Source: Romanomermis culicivorax
Taxonomy: Eukaryota; Nematoda; Enoplea; Mermithida; Mermithidae
Direction of reading: 5' to 3'
NCBI GenBank assembly: GCA_963922205.1
Contig: CAWUHX010000128.1
Span: 1 to 64,000 of the forward strand
DNA length: 64,000 nucleotides
Shown in pieces: positions 1-15,000 of the stretch. Both the position numbers and the translations under genes were made by a program. Every line of letters begins with the position of its first letter. Position 1 is the first letter of the stretch. Under the pieces are notes generated by a model. It ran no database searches and had not been told where the DNA came from. It saw nothing but the letters and a program-made list of their open reading frames with translations.

Positions 1-43
1 ACACACTCTATCAGATTAAGCAGTGGTATCAACGCAGAGTACT
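1..43. other. Untrimmed sequencing barcode and amplification adapter (artefact)
   Basis: Bases 1-16 (ACACACTCTATCAGAT) look like a PacBio 16-mer barcode; I believe bc1019, from memory. After one T, bases 18-43 match the SMART PCR primer also used in PacBio ultra-low-input amplification (it starts AAGCAGTGGTATCAACGCAG). Satellite sequence begins at once at base 44. This is library DNA, so the window starts at a contig end made of a read end inside the satellite. Confidence 0.93.
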
Positions 44-3000
44 GTTGCATTAGTACAAGAAATGCTGTTTTAACTAATCAATTCGAGCGATTCCGATTCC
101 GATTTTTTATCACTAGTGCAGTTTTCAATGCTCTATCCAGCAAAGTAAAGCTCATGGTCGGCGTACTTTTAGTTTTTTAGTTATTGAGCGTCGAAGTGCG
201 CGCTCTTTGTTTTTTACAGTAGGCTAGTGACCAATAGCAGAAAGCATGTTTTAAAATGCCCGTCGAACCGATTCCGGTTCTCTTTTTTTTAAACATGTGC
301 AGTTTTTTGAGCTCTATTCGGCGATGTAAACAAATTTGTTCTACAATGATTAGTTCAAAAGTTATTAGAGAGCAAAGTTTGCGACGTCTTTTTCATGTTT
401 TTACTTTTGCACTCAAGTTGCATTAGTACAAGAAATGCTGTTTTAACTAATCAATTCGAGCGATTCCGATTCCGATTTTTTATCACTAGTGCAGTTTTCA
501 ATGCTCTATCCAGCAAAGTAAAGCTCATGGTCGGCGTACTTTTAGTTTTTTAGTTATTGAGCGTCGAAGTGCGCGCTCTTTGTTTTTTACAGTAGGCTAG
601 TGACCAATAGCAGAAAGCATGTTTTAAAATGCCCGTCGAACCGATTCCGGTTCTCTTTTTTTTAAACATGTGCAGTTTTTTGAGCTCTATTCGGCGATGT
701 AAACAAATTTGTTCTACGATGATTAGTTCAAAAGTTATTAGAGAGCAAAGTTTGCGACGTCTTTTTCATGTTTTTACTTTTGCACTCAAGTTGCATTAGT
801 ACAAGAAATGCTGTTTTAACTAATCAATTCGAGCGATTCCGATTCCGATTTTTTATCACTAGTGCAGTTTTCAATGCTCTATCCAGCAAAGTAAAGCTCA
901 TGGTCGGCGTACTTTTAGTTTTTTAGTTATTGAGCGTCGAAGTGCGCGCTCTTTGTTTTTTACAGTAGGCTAGTGACCAATAGCAGAAAGCATGTTTTAA
1001 AATGCCCGTCGAACCGATTCCGGTTCTCTTTTTTTTAAACATGTGCAGTTTTTTGAGCTCTATTCGGCGATGTAAACAAATTTGTTCTGCGATGATTAGT
1101 TGAAAAGTTATTAGAGAGCAAAGTTTGCGACGTCTTTTTCATGTTTATACTTTTGCACTCAAGTTGCATTAGTACAAGAAACATTGTTTAAATAATCAAT
1201 TCGAGCGATTCCGATTCCGATTTTTTATCACTAGTGCAGTTTTCAATGCTCTATCCAGCAAAGTAAAGCTCATGGTCGGTGTACTTTTAGTTTTTTAGTT
1301 ATTGAGCGTCGAAGTGCGCGCTCTTTGTTTTTTACAGTAGGCTAGTGACCAATAGCAGAAAGCATGTTTTAAAATGCCCGTCGAACCGATTCCGGTTCTC
1401 TTTTTTTTAAACATGTGCAGTTTTTTGAGCTCTATTCGGCGATGTAAACAAATTTGTTCTACGATGATTAGTTCAAAAGTTATTAGAGAGCAAAGTTTGC
1501 GACGTCTTTTTCATGTTTTTACTTTTGCACTCAAGTTGCATTAGTACAAGAAATGCTGTTTTAACTAATCAATTCGAGCGATTCCGATTCCGATTTTTTA
1601 TCACTAGTGCAGTTTTCAATGCTCTATCCAGCAAAGTAAAGCTCATGGTCGGTGTACTTTTAGTTTTTTAGTTATTGAGCGTCGAAGTGCGCGCTCTTTG
1701 TTTTTTACAGTAGGCTAGTGACCAATAGCAGAAAGCATGTTTTAAAATGCCCGTCGAACCGATTCCGGTTCTCTTTTTTTTAAACATGTGCAGTTTTTTG
1801 AGCTCTATTCGGCGATGTAAACAAATTTGTTCTACGATGATTAGTTCAAAAGTTATTAGAGAGCAAAGTTTGCGACGTCTTTTTCATGTTTTTACTTTTG
1901 CACTCAAGTTGCATTAGTACAAGAAATGCTGTTTTAACTAATCAATTCGAGCGATTCCGATTCCGATTTTTTATCACTAGTGCAGTTTTCAATGCTCTAT
2001 CCAGCAAAGTAAAGCTCATGGTCGGCGTACTTTTAGTTTTTTAGTTATTGAGCGTCGAAGTGCGCGCTCTTTGTTTTTTACAGTAGGCTAGTGACCAATA
2101 GCAGAAAGCATGTTTTAAAATGCCCGTCGAACCGATTCCGGTTCTCTTTTTTTTAAACATGTGCAGTTTTTTGAGCTCTATTCGGCGATGTAAACAAATT
2201 TGTTCTACAATGATTAGTCCGAAAGTTATTAGAGAGCAAAGTTTGCGACGTCTTTTTCATGTTTTTACTTTTGCACTCAAGTTGCATTAGTACAAGAAAT
2301 GCTGTTTTAACTAATCAATTCGAGCGATTCCGATTCCGATTTTTTATCACTAGTGCAGTTTTCAATGCTCTATCCAGCAAAGTAAAGCTCATGGTCGGCG
2401 TACTTTTAGTTTTTTAGTTATTGAGCGTCGAAGTGCGCGCTCTTTGTTTTTTACAGTAGGCTAGTGACCAATAGCAGAAAGCATGTTTTAAAATGCCCGT
2501 CGAACCGATTCCGGTTCTCTTTTTTTTAAACATGTGCAGTTTTTTGAGCTCTATTCGGCGATGTAAACAAATTTGTTCTACGATGATTAGTTCAAAAGTT
2601 ATTAGAGAGCAAAGTTTGCGACGTCTTTTTCATGTTTTTACTTTTGCACTCAAGTTGCATTAGTACAAGAAATGCTGTTTTAACTAATCAATTCGAGCGA
2701 TTCCGATTCCGATTTTTTATCACTAGTGCAGTTTTCAATGCTCTATCCAGCAAAGTAAAGCTCATGGTCGGTGTACTTTTAGTTTTTTAGTTATTGAGCG
2801 TCGAAGTGCGCGCTCTTTGTTTTTTACAGTAGGCTAGTGACCAATAGCAGAAAGCATGTTTTAAAATGCCCGTCGAACCGATTCCGGTTCTCTTTTTTTT
2901 AAACATGTGCAGTTTTTTGAGCTCTATTCGGCGATGTAAACAAATTTGTTCTACGATGATTAGTTCAAAAGTTATTAGAGAGCAAAGTTTGCGACGTCTT

Positions 3001-6000
3001 TTTCATGTTTTTACTTTTGCACTCAAGTTGCATTAGTACAAGAAATGCTGTTTTAACTAATCAATTCGAGCGATTCCGATTCCGATTTTTTATCACTAGT
3101 GCAGTTTTCAATGCTCTATCCAGCAAAGTAAAGCTCATGGTCGGCGTACTTTTAGTTTTTTAGTTATTGAGCGTCGAAGTGCGCGCTCTTTGTTTTTTAC
3201 AGTAGGCTAGTGACCAATAGCAGAAAGCATGTTTTAAAATGCCCGTCGAACCGATTCCGGTTCTCTTTTTTTTAAACATGTGCAGTTTTTTGAGCTCTAT
3301 TCGGCGATGTAAACAAATTTGTTCTACAATGATTAGTTCAAAAGTTATTAGAGAGCAAAGTTTGCGACGTCTTTTTCATGTTTTTACTTTTGCACTCAAG
3401 TTGCATTAGTACAAGAAATGCTGTTTTAACTAATCAATTCGAGCGATTCCGATTCCGATTTTTTATCACTAGTGCAGTTTTCAATGCTCTATCCAGCAAA
3501 GTAAAGCTCATGGTCGGCGTACTTTTAGTTTTTTAGTTATTGAGCGTCGAAGTGCGCGCTCTTTGTTTTTTACAGTAGGCTAGTGACCAATAGCAGAAAG
3601 CATGTTTTAAAATGCCCGTCGAACCGATTCCGGTTCTCTTTTTTTTAAACATGTGCAGTTTTTTGAGCTCTATTCGGCGATGTAAACAAATTTGTTCTAC
3701 GATGATTAGTTCAAAAGTTATTAGAGAGCAAAGTTTGCGACGTCTTTTTCATGTTTTTACTTTTGCACTCAAGTTGCATTAGTACAAGAAATGCTGTTTT
3801 AACTAATCAATTCGAGCGATTCCGATTCCGATTTTTTATCACTAGTGCAGTTTTCAATGCTCTATCCAGCAAAGTAAAGCTCATGGTCGGCGTACTTTTA
3901 GTTTTTTAGTTATTGAGCGTCGAAGTGCGCGCTCTTTGTTTTTTACAGTAGGCTAGTGACCAATAGCAGAAAGCATGTTTTAAAATGCCCGTCGAACCGA
4001 TTCCGGTTCTCTTTTTTTTAAACATGTGCAGTTTTTTGAGCTCTATTCGGCGATGTAAACAAATTTGTTCTACGATGATTAGTCCAAAAGTTATTAGAGA
4101 GCAAAGTTTGCGACGTCTTTTTCATGTTTTTACTTTTGCACTCAAGTTGCATTAGTACAAGAAATGCTGTTTTAACTAATCAATTCGAGCGATTCCGATT
4201 CCGATTTTTTATCACTAGTGCAGTTTTCAATGCTCTATCCAGCAAAGTAAAGCTCATGGTCGGCGTACTTTTAGTTTTTTAGTTATTGAGCGTCGAAGTG
4301 CGCGCTCTTTGTTTTTTACAGTAGGCTAGTGACCAATAGCAGAAAGCATGTTTTAAAATGCCCGTCGAACCGATTCCGGTTCTCTTTTTTTTAAACATGT
4401 GCAGTTTTTTGAGCTCTATTCGGCGATGTAAACAAATTTGTTCTACGATGATTAGTTCAAAAGTTATTAGAGAGCAAAGTTTGCGACGTCTTTTTCATGT
4501 TTTTACTTTTGCACTCAAGTTGCATTAGTACAAGAAATGCTGTTTTAACTAATCAATTCGAGCGATTCCGATTCCGATTTTTTATCACTAGTGCAGTTTT
4601 CAATGCTCTATCCAGCAAAGTAAAGCTCATGGTCGGCGTACTTTTAGTTTTTTAGTTATTGAGCGTCGAAGTGCGCGCTCTTTGTTTTTTACAGTAGGCT
4701 AGTGACCAATAGCAGAAAGCATGTTTTAAAATGCCCGTCGAACCGATTCCGGTTCTCTTTTTTTTAAACATGTGCAGTTTTTTGAGCTCTATTCGGCGAT
4801 GTAAACAAATTTGTTCTACGATGATTAGTTCAAAAGTTATTAGAGAGCAAAGTTTGCGACGTCTTTTTCATGTTTTTACTTTTGCACTCAAGTTGCATTA
4901 GTACAAGAAATGCTGTTTTAACTAATCAATTCGAGCGATTCCGATTCCGATTTTTTATCACTAGTGCAGTTTTCAATGCTCTATCCAGCAAAGTAAAGCT
5001 CATGGTCGGTGTACTTTTAGTTTTTTAGTTATTGAGCGTCGAAGTGCGCGCTCTTTGTTTTTTACAGTAGGCTAGTGACCAATAGCAGAAAGCATGTTTT
5101 AAAATGCCCGTCGAACCGATTCCGGTTCTCTTTTTTTTAAACATGTGCAGTTTTTTGAGCTCTATTCGGCGATGTAAACAAATTTGTTCTACGATGATTA
5201 GTTCAAAAGTTATTAGAGAGCAAAGTTTGCGACGTCTTTTTCATGTTTTTACTTTTGCACTCAAGTTGCATTAGTACAAGAAATGCTGTTTTAACTAATC
5301 AATTCGAGCGATTCCGATTCCGATTTTTTATCACTAGTGCAGTTTTCAATGCTCTATCCAGCAAAGTAAAGCTCATGGTCGGCGTACTTTTAGTTTTTTA
5401 GTTATTGAGCGTCGAAGTGCGCGCTCTTTGTTTTTTACAGTAGGCTAGTGACCAATAGCAGAAAGCATGTTTTAAAATGCCCGTCGAACCGATTCCGGTT
5501 CTCTTTTTTTTAAACATGTGCAGTTTTTTGAGCTCTATTCGGCGATGTAAACAAATTTGTTCTACGATGATTAGTTCAAAAGTTATTAGAGAGCAAAGTT
5601 TGCGACGTCTTTTTCATGTTTTTACTTTTGCACTCAAGTTGCATTAGTACAAGAAATGCTGTTTTAACTAATCAATTCGAGCGATTCCGATTCCGATTTT
5701 TTATCACTAGTGCAGTTTTCAATGCTCTATCCAGCAAAGTAAAGCTCATGGTCGGCGTACTTTTAGTTTTTTAGTTATTGAGCGTCGAAGTGCGCGCTCT
5801 TTGTTTTTTACAGTAGGCTAGTGACCAATAGCAGAAAGCATGTTTTAAAATGCCCGTCGAACCGATTCCGGTTCTCTTTTTTTTAAACATGTGCAGTTTT
5901 TTGAGCTCTATTCGGCGATGTAAACAAATTTGTTCTACGATGATTAGTTCAAAAGTTATTAGAGAGCAAAGTTTGCGACGTCTTTTTCATGTTTTTACTT

Positions 6001-9000
6001 TTGCACTCAAGTTGCATTAGTACAAGAAATGCTGTTTTAACTAATCAATTCGAGCGATTCCGATTCCGATTTTTTATCACTAGTGCAGTTTTCAATGCTC
6101 TATCCAGCAAAGTAAAGCTCATGGTCGGCGTACTTTTAGTTTTTTAGTTATTGAGCGTCGAAGTGCGCGCTCTTTGTTTTTTACAGTAGGCTAGTGACCA
6201 ATAGCAGAAAGCATGTTTTAAAATGCCCGTCGAACCGATTCCGGTTCTCTTTTTTTTAAACATGTGCAGTTTTTTGAGCTCTATTCGGCGATGTAAACAA
6301 ATTTGTTCTGCGATGATTAGTTCAAAAGTTATTAGAGAGCAAAGTTTGCGACGTCTTTTTCATGTTTATACTTTTGCACTCAAGTTGCATTAGTACAACA
6401 AACATTGTTTAAATAATCAATTCGAGCGATTCCGATTCCGATTTTTTATCACTAGTGCAGTTTTCAATGCTCTATCCAGCAAAGTAAAGCTCATGGTCGG
6501 CGTACTTTTAGTTTTTTAGTTATTGAGCGTCGAAGTGCGCGCTCTTTGTTTTTTACAGTAGGCTAGTGACCAATAGCAGAAAGCATGTTTTAAAATGCCC
6601 GTCGAACCGATTCCGGTTCTCTTTTTTTTAAACATGTGCAGTTTTTTGAGCTCTATTCGGCGATGTAAACAAATTTGTTCTACGATGATTAGTTCAAAAG
6701 TTATTAGAGAGCAAAGTTTGCGACGTCTTTTTCATGTTTATACTTTTGCACTCAAGTTGCATTAGTACAAGAAACATTGTTTAAATAATCAATTCGAGCG
6801 ATTCCGATTCCGATTTTTTATCACTAGTGCAGTTTTCAATGCTCTATCCAGCAAAGTAAAGCTCATGGTCGGCGTACTTTTAGTTTTTTAGTTATTGAGC
6901 GTCGAAGTGCGCGCTCTTTGTTTTTTACAGTAGGCTAGTGACCAATAGCAGAAAGCATGTTTTAAAATGCCCGTCGAACCGATTCCGGTTCTCTTTTTTT
7001 TAAACATGTGCAGTTTTTTGAGCTCTATTCGGCGATGTAAACAAATTTGTTCTGCGATGATTAGTTGAAAAGTTATTAGAGAGCAAAGTTTGCGACGTCT
7101 TTTTCATGTTTTTACTTTTGCACTCAAGTTGCATTAGTACAAGAAACATTGTTTAAATAATCAATTCGAGCGATTCCGATTCCGATTTTTTATCACTAGT
7201 GCAGTTTTCAATGCTCTATCCAGCAAAGTAAAGCTCATGGTCGGCGTACTTTTAGTTTTTTAGTTATTGAGCGTCGAAGTGCGCGCTCTTTGTTTTTTAC
7301 AGTAGGCTAGTGACCAATAGCAGAAAGCATGTTTTAAAATGCCCGTCGAACCGATTCCGGTTCTCTTTTTTTTAAACATGTGCAGTTTTTTGAGCTCTAT
7401 TCGGCGATGTAAACAAATTTGTTCTACGATGATTAGTTCAAAAGTTATTAGAGAGCAAAGTTTGCGACGTCTTTTTCATGTTTTTACTTTTGCACTCAAG
7501 TTGCATTAGTACAAGAAATGCTGTTTTAACTAATCAATTCGAGCGATTCCGATTCCGATTTTTTATCACTAGTGCAGTTTTCAATGCTCTATCCAGCAAA
7601 GTAAAGCTCATGGTCGGTGTACTTTTAGTTTTTTAGTTATTGAGCGTCGAAGTGCGCGCTCTTTGTTTTTTACAGTAGGCTAGTGACCAATAGCAGAAAG
7701 CATGTTTTAAAATGCCCGTCGAACCGATTCCGGTTCTCTTTTTTTTAAACATGTGCAGTTTTTTGAGCTCTATTCGGCGATGTAAACATATTTGTTCTGC
7801 GATGATTAGTTGAAAAGTTATTAGAGAGCAAAGTTTGCGACGTCTTTTTCATGTTTATACTTTTGCACTCAAGTTGCATTAGTACAAGAAATGCTGTTTT
7901 AACTAATCAATTCGAGCGATTCCGATTCCGATTTTTTATCACTAGTGCAGTTTTCAATGCTCTATCCAGCAAAGTAAAGCTCATGGTCGGCGTACTTTTA
8001 GTTTTTTAGTTATTGAGCGTCGAAGTGCGCGCTCTTTGTTTTTTACAGTAGGCTAGTGACCAATAGCAGAAAGCATGTTTTAAAATGCCCGTCGAACCGA
8101 TTCCGGTTCTCTTTTTTTTAAACATGTGCAGTTTTTTGAGCTCTATTCGGCGATGTAAACAAATTTGTTCTACGATGATTAGTTGAAAAGTTATTAGAGA
8201 GCAAAGTTTGCGACGTCTTTTTCATGTTTTTACTTTTGCACTCAAGTTGCATTAGTACAAGAAATGCTGTTTTAACTAATCAATTCGAGCGATTCCGATT
8301 CCGATTTTTTATCACTAGTGCAGTTTTCAATGCTCTATCCAGCAAAGTAAAGCTCATGGTCGGCGTACTTTTAGTTTTTTAGTTATTGAGCGTCGAAGTG
8401 CGCGCTCTTTGTTTTTTACAGTAGGCTAGTGACCAATAGCAGAAAGCATGTTTTAAAATGCCCGTCGAACCGATTCCGGTTCTCTTTTTTTTAAACATGT
8501 GCAGTTTTTTGAGCTCTATTCGGCGATGTAAACAAATTTGTTCTACGATGATTAGTCCAAAAGTTATTAGAGAGCAAAGTTTGCGACGTCTTTTTCATGT
8601 TTTTACTTTTGCACTCAAGTTGCATTAGTACAAGAAATGCTGTTTTAACTAATCAATTCGAGCGATTCCGATTCCGATTTTTTATCACTAGTGCAGTTTT
8701 CAATGCTCTATCCAGCAAAGTAAAGCTCATGGTCGGCGTACTTTTAGTTTTTTAGTTATTGAGCGTCGAAGTGCGCGCTCTTTGTTTTTTACAGTAGGCT
8801 AGTGACCAATAGCAGAAAGCATGTTTTAAAATGCCCGTCGAACCGATTCCGGTTCTCTTTTTTTTAAACATGTGCAGTTTTTTGAGCTCTATTCGGCGAT
8901 GTAAACAAATTTGTTCTACGATGATTAGTCCAAAAGTTATTAGAGAGCAAAGTTTGCGACGTCTTTTTCATGTTTTTACTTTTGCACTCAAGTTGCATTA

Positions 9001-12000
9001 GTACAAGAAATGCTGTTTTAACTAATCAATTCGAGCGATTCCGATTCCGATTTTTTATCACTAGTGCAGTTTTCAATGCTCTATCCAGCAAAGTAAAGCT
9101 CATGGTCGGCGTACTTTTAGTTTTTTAGTTATTGAGCGTCGAAGTGCGCGCTCTTTGTTTTTTACAGTAGGCTAGTGACCAATAGCAGAAAGCATGTTTT
9201 AAAATGCCCGTCGAACCGATTCCGGTTCTCTTTTTTTTAAACATGTGCAGTTTTTTGAGCTCTATTCGGCGATGTAAACAAATTTGTTCTACGATGATTA
9301 GTTCAAAAGTTATTAGAGAGCAAAGTTTGCGACGTCTTTTTCATGTTTTTACTTTTGCACTCAAGTTGCATTAGTACAAGAAATGCTGTTTTAACTAATC
9401 AATTCGAGCGATTCCGATTCCGATTTTTTATCACTAGTGCAGTTTTCAATGCTCTATCCAGCAAAGTAAAGCTCATGGTCGGCGTACTTTTAGTTTTTTA
9501 GTTATTGAGCGTCGAAGTGCGCGCTCTTTGTTTTTTACAGTAGGCTAGTGACCAATAGCAGAAAGCATGTTTTAAAATGCCCGTCGAACCGATTCCGGTT
9601 CTCTTTTTTTTAAACATGTGCAGTTTTTTGAGCTCTATTCGGCGATGTAAACAAATTTGTTCTGCGATGATTAGTCCAAAAGTTATTAGAGAGCAAAGTT
9701 TGCGACGTCTTTTTCATGTTTATACTTTTGCACTCAAGTTGCATTAGTACAAGAAATGCTGTTTTAACTAATCAATTCGAGCGATTCCGATTCCGATTTT
9801 TTATCACTAGTGCAGTTTTCAATGCTCTATCCAGCAAAGTAAAGCTGATGGTCGGCGTACTTTTAGTTTTTCAGTTATTGAGCGTCGAAGTGCGCGCTCT
9901 TTGTTTTTTACAGTAGGCTAGTGACCAATAGCAGAAAGCATGTTTTAAAATGCCCGTCGAACCGATTCCGGTTCTCTTTTTTTTAAACATGTGCAGTTTT
10001 TTGAGCTCTATTCGGCGATGTAAACAAATTTGTTCTACGATGATTAGTTGAAAAGTTATTAGAGAGCAAAGTTTGCGACGTCTTTTTCATGTTTATACTT
10101 TTGCACTCAAGTTGCATTAGTACAACAAACATTGTTTAAATAATCAATTCGAGCGATTCCGATTCCGATTTTTTATCACTAGTGCAGTTTTCAATGCTCT
10201 ATCCAGCAAAGTAAAGCTCATGGTCGGCGTACTTTTAGTTTTTTAGTTATTGAGCGTCGAAGTGCGCGCTCTTTGTTTTTTACAGTAGGCTAGTGACCAA
10301 TAGCAGAAAGCATGTTTTAAAATGCCCGTCGAACCGATTCCGGTTCTCTTTTTTTTAAACATGTGCAGTTTTTTGAGCTCTATTCGGCGATGTAAACAAA
10401 TTTGTTCTACGATGATTAGTTCAAAAGTTATTAGAGAGCAAAGTTTGCGACGTCTTTTTCATGTTTTTACTTTTGCACTCAAGTTGCATTAGTACAAGAA
10501 ATGCTGTTTTAACTAATCAATTCGAGCGATTCCGATTCCGATTTTTTATCACTAGTGCAGTTTTCAATGCTCTATCCAGCAAAGTAAAGCTCATGGTCGG
10601 CGTACTTTTAGTTTTTTAGTTATTGAGCGTCGAAGTGCGCGCTCTTTGTTTTTTACAGTAGGCTAGTGACCAATAGCAGAAAGCATGTTTTAAAATGCCC
10701 GTCGAACCGATTCCGGTTCTCTTTTTTTTAAACATGTGCAGTTTTTTGAGCTCTATTCGGCGATGTAAACAAATTTGTTCTGCAATGATTAGTTGAAAAG
10801 TTATTAGAGAGCAAAGTTTGCGACGTCTTTTTCATGTTTATACTTTTGCACTCAAGTTGCATTAGTACAAGAAACATTGTTTAAATAATCAATTCGAGCG
10901 ATTCCGATTCCGATTTTTTATCACTAGTGCAGTTTTCAATGCTCTATCCAGCAAAGTAAAGCTGATGGTCGGCGTACTTTTAGTTTTTCAGTTATTGAGC
11001 GTCGAAGTGCGCGCTCTTTGTTTTTTACAGTAGGCTAGTGACCAATAGCAGAAAGCATGTTTTAAAATGCCCGTCGAACCGATTCCGGTTCTCTTTTTTT
11101 TAAACATGTGCAGTTTTTTGAGCTCTATTCGGCGATGTAAACATATTTGTTCTGCGATGATTAGTTGAAAAGTTATTAGAGAGCAAAGTTTGCGACGTCT
11201 TTTTCATGTTTTTACTTTTGCACTCAAGTTGCATTAGTACAAGAAATGCTGTTTTAACTAATCAATTCGAGCGATTCCGATTCCGATTTTTTATCACTAG
11301 TGCAGTTTTCAATGCTCTATCCAGCAAAGTAAAGCTCATGGTCGGTGTACTTTTAGTTTTTTAGTTATTGAGCGTCGAAGTGCGCGCTCTTTGTTTTTTA
11401 CAGTAGGCTAGTGACCAATAGCAGAAAGCATGTTTTAAAATGCCCGTCGAACCGATTCCGGTTCTCTTTTTTTTAAACATGTGCAGTTTTTTGAGCTCTA
11501 TTCGGCGATGTAAACAAATTTGTTCTACGATGATTAGTTGAAAAGTTATTAGAGAGCAAAGTTTGCGACGTCTTTTTCATGTTTTTACTTTTGCACTCAA
11601 GTTGCATTAGTACAAGAAATGCTGTTTTAACTAATCAATTCGAGCGATTCCGATTCCGATTTTTTATCACTAGTGCAGTTTTCAATGCTCTATCCAGCAA
11701 AGTAAAGCTCATGGTCGGTGTACTTTTAGTTTTTTAGTTATTGAGCGTCGAAGTGCGCGCTCTTTGTTTTTTACAGTAGGCTAGTGACCAATAGCAGAAA
11801 GCATGTTTTAAAATGCCCGTCGAACCGATTCCGGTTCTCTTTTTTTTAAACATGTGCAGTTTTTTGAGCTCTATTCGGCGATGTAAACAAATTTGTTCTA
11901 CGATGATTAGTCCAAAAGTTATTAGAGAGCAAAGTTTGCGACGTCTTTTTCATGTTTTTACTTTTGCACTCAAGTTGCATTAGTACAAGAAATGCTGTTT

Positions 12001-15000
12001 TAACTAATCAATTCGAGCGATTCCGATTCCGATTTTTTATCACTAGTGCAGTTTTCAATGCTCTATCCAGCAAAGTAAAGCTCATGGTCGGCGTACTTTT
12101 AGTTTTTTAGTTATTGAGCGTCGAAGTGCGCGCTCTTTGTTTTTTACAGTAGGCTAGTGACCAATAGCAGAAAGCATGTTTTAAAATGCCCGTCGAACCG
12201 ATTCCGGTTCTCTTTTTTTTAAACATGTGCAGTTTTTTGAGCTCTATTCGGCGATGTAAACAAATTTGTTCTACGATGATTAGTTCAAAAGTTATTAGAG
12301 AGCAAAGTTTGCGACGTCTTTTTCATGTTTTTACTTTTGCACTCAAGTTGCATTAGTACAAGAAATGCTGTTTTAACTAATCAATTCGAGCGATTCCGAT
12401 TCCGATTTTTTATCACTAGTGCAGTTTTCAATGCTCTATCCAGCAAAGTAAAGCTCATGGTCGGCGTACTTTTAGTTTTTTAGTTATTGAGCGTCGAAGT
12501 GCGCGCTCTTTGTTTTTTACAGTAGGCTAGTGACCAATAGCAGAAAGCATGTTTTAAAATGCCCGTCGAACCGATTCCGGTTCTCTTTTTTTTAAACATG
12601 TGCAGTTTTTTGAGCTCTATTCGGCGATGTAAACAAATTTGTTCTACGATGATTAGTTCAAAAGTTATTAGAGAGCAAAGTTTGCGACGTCTTTTTCATG
12701 TTTTTACTTTTGCACTCAAGTTGCATTAGTACAAGAAATGCTGTTTTAACTAATCAATTCGAGCGATTCCGATTCCGATTTTTTATCACTAGTGCAGTTT
12801 TCAATGCTCTATCCAGCAAAGTAAAGCTCATGGTCGGTGTACTTTTAGTTTTTTAGTTATTGAGCGTCGAAGTGCGCGCTCTTTGTTTTTTACAGTAGGC
12901 TAGTGACCAATAGCAGAAAGCATGTTTTAAAATGCCCGTCGAACCGATTCCGGTTCTCTTTTTTTTAAACATGTGCAGTTTTTTGAGCTCTATTCGGCGA
13001 TGTAAACAAATTTGTTCTACGATGATTAGTCCAAAAGTTATTAGAGAGCAAAGTTTGCGACGTCTTTTTCATGTTTTTACTTTTGCACTCAAGTTGCATT
13101 AGTACAAGAAATGCTGTTTTAACTAATCAATTCGAGCGATTCCGATTCCGATTTTTTATCACTAGTGCAGTTTTCAATGCTCTATCCAGCAAAGTAAAGC
13201 TCATGGTCGGTGTACTTTTAGTTTTTTAGTTATTGAGCGTCGAAGTGCGCGCTCTTTGTTTTTTACAGTAGGCTAGTGACCAATAGCAGAAAGCATGTTT
13301 TAAAATGCCCGTCGAACCGATTCCGGTTCTCTTTTTTTTAAACATGTGCAGTTTTTTGAGCTCTATTCGGCGATGTAAACAAATTTGTTCTACGATGATT
13401 AGTCCAAAAGTTATTAGAGAGCAAAGTTTGCGACGTCTTTTTCATGTTTTTACTTTTGCACTCAAGTTGCATTAGTACAAGAAATGCTGTTTTAACTAAT
13501 CAATTCGAGCGATTCCGATTCCGATTTTTTATCACTAGTGCAGTTTTCAATGCTCTATCCAGCAAAGTAAAGCTCATGGTCGGTGTACTTTTAGTTTTTT
13601 AGTTATTGAGCGTCGAAGTGCGCGCTCTTTGTTTTTTACAGTAGGCTAGTGACCAATAGCAGAAAGCATGTTTTAAAATGCCCGTCGAACCGATTCCGGT
13701 TCTCTTTTTTTTAAACATGTGCAGTTTTTTGAGCTCTATTCGGCGATGTAAACAAATTTGTTCTACGATGATTAGTCCAAAAGTTATTAGAGAGCAAAGT
13801 TTGCGACGTCTTTTTCATGTTTTTACTTTTGCACTCAAGTTGCATTAGTACAAGAAATGCTGTTTTAACTAATCAATTCGAGCGATTCCGATTCCGATTT
13901 TTTATCACTAGTGCAGTTTTCAATGCTCTATCCAGCAAAGTAAAGCTCATGGTCGGTGTACTTTTAGTTTTTTAGTTATTGAGCGTCGAAGTGCGCGCTC
14001 TTTGTTTTTTACAGTAGGCTAGTGACCAATAGCAGAAAGCATGTTTTAAAATGCCCGTCGAACCGATTCCGGTTCTCTTTTTTTTAAACATGTGCAGTTT
14101 TTTGAGCTCTATTCGGCGATGTAAACAAATTTGTTCTACGATGATTAGTCCAAAAGTTATTAGAGAGCAAAGTTTGCGACGTCTTTTTCATGTTTATACT
14201 TTTGCACTCAAGTTGCATTAGTACAAGAAATGCTGTTTTAACTAATCAATTCGAGCGATTCCGATTCCGATTTTTTATCACTAGTGCAGTTTTCAATGCT
14301 CTATCCAGCAAAGTAAAGCTCATGGTCGGCGTACTTTTAGTTTTTTAGTTATTGAGCGTCGAAGTGCGCGCTCTTTGTTTTTTACAGTAGGCTAGTGACC
14401 AATAGCAGAAAGCATGTTTTAAAATGCCCGTCGAACCGATTCCGGTTCTCTTTTTTTTAAACATGTGCAGTTTTTTGAGCTCTATTCGGCGATGTAAACA
14501 AATTTGTTCTACGATGATTAGTCCAAAAGTTATTAGAGAGCAAAGTTTGCGACGTCTTTTTCATGTTTTTACTTTTGCACTCAAGTTGCATTAGTACAAG
14601 AAATGCTGTTTTAACTAATCAATTCGAGCGATTCCGATTCCGATTTTTTATCACTAGTGCAGTTTTCAATGCTCTATCCAGCAAAGTAAAGCTCATGGTC
14701 GGTGTACTTTTAGTTTTTTAGTTATTGAGCGTCGAAGTGCGCGCTCTTTGTTTTTTACAGTAGGCTAGTGACCAATAGCAGAAAGCATGTTTTAAAATGC
14801 CCGTCGAACCGATTCCGGTTCTCTTTTTTTTAAACATGTGCAGTTTTTTGAGCTCTATTCGGCGATGTAAACAAATTTGTTCTACGATGATTAGTCCAAA
14901 AGTTATTAGAGAGCAAAGTTTGCGACGTCTTTTTCATGTTTTTACTTTTGCACTCAAGTTGCATTAGTACAAGAAATGCTGTTTTAACTAATCAATTCGA

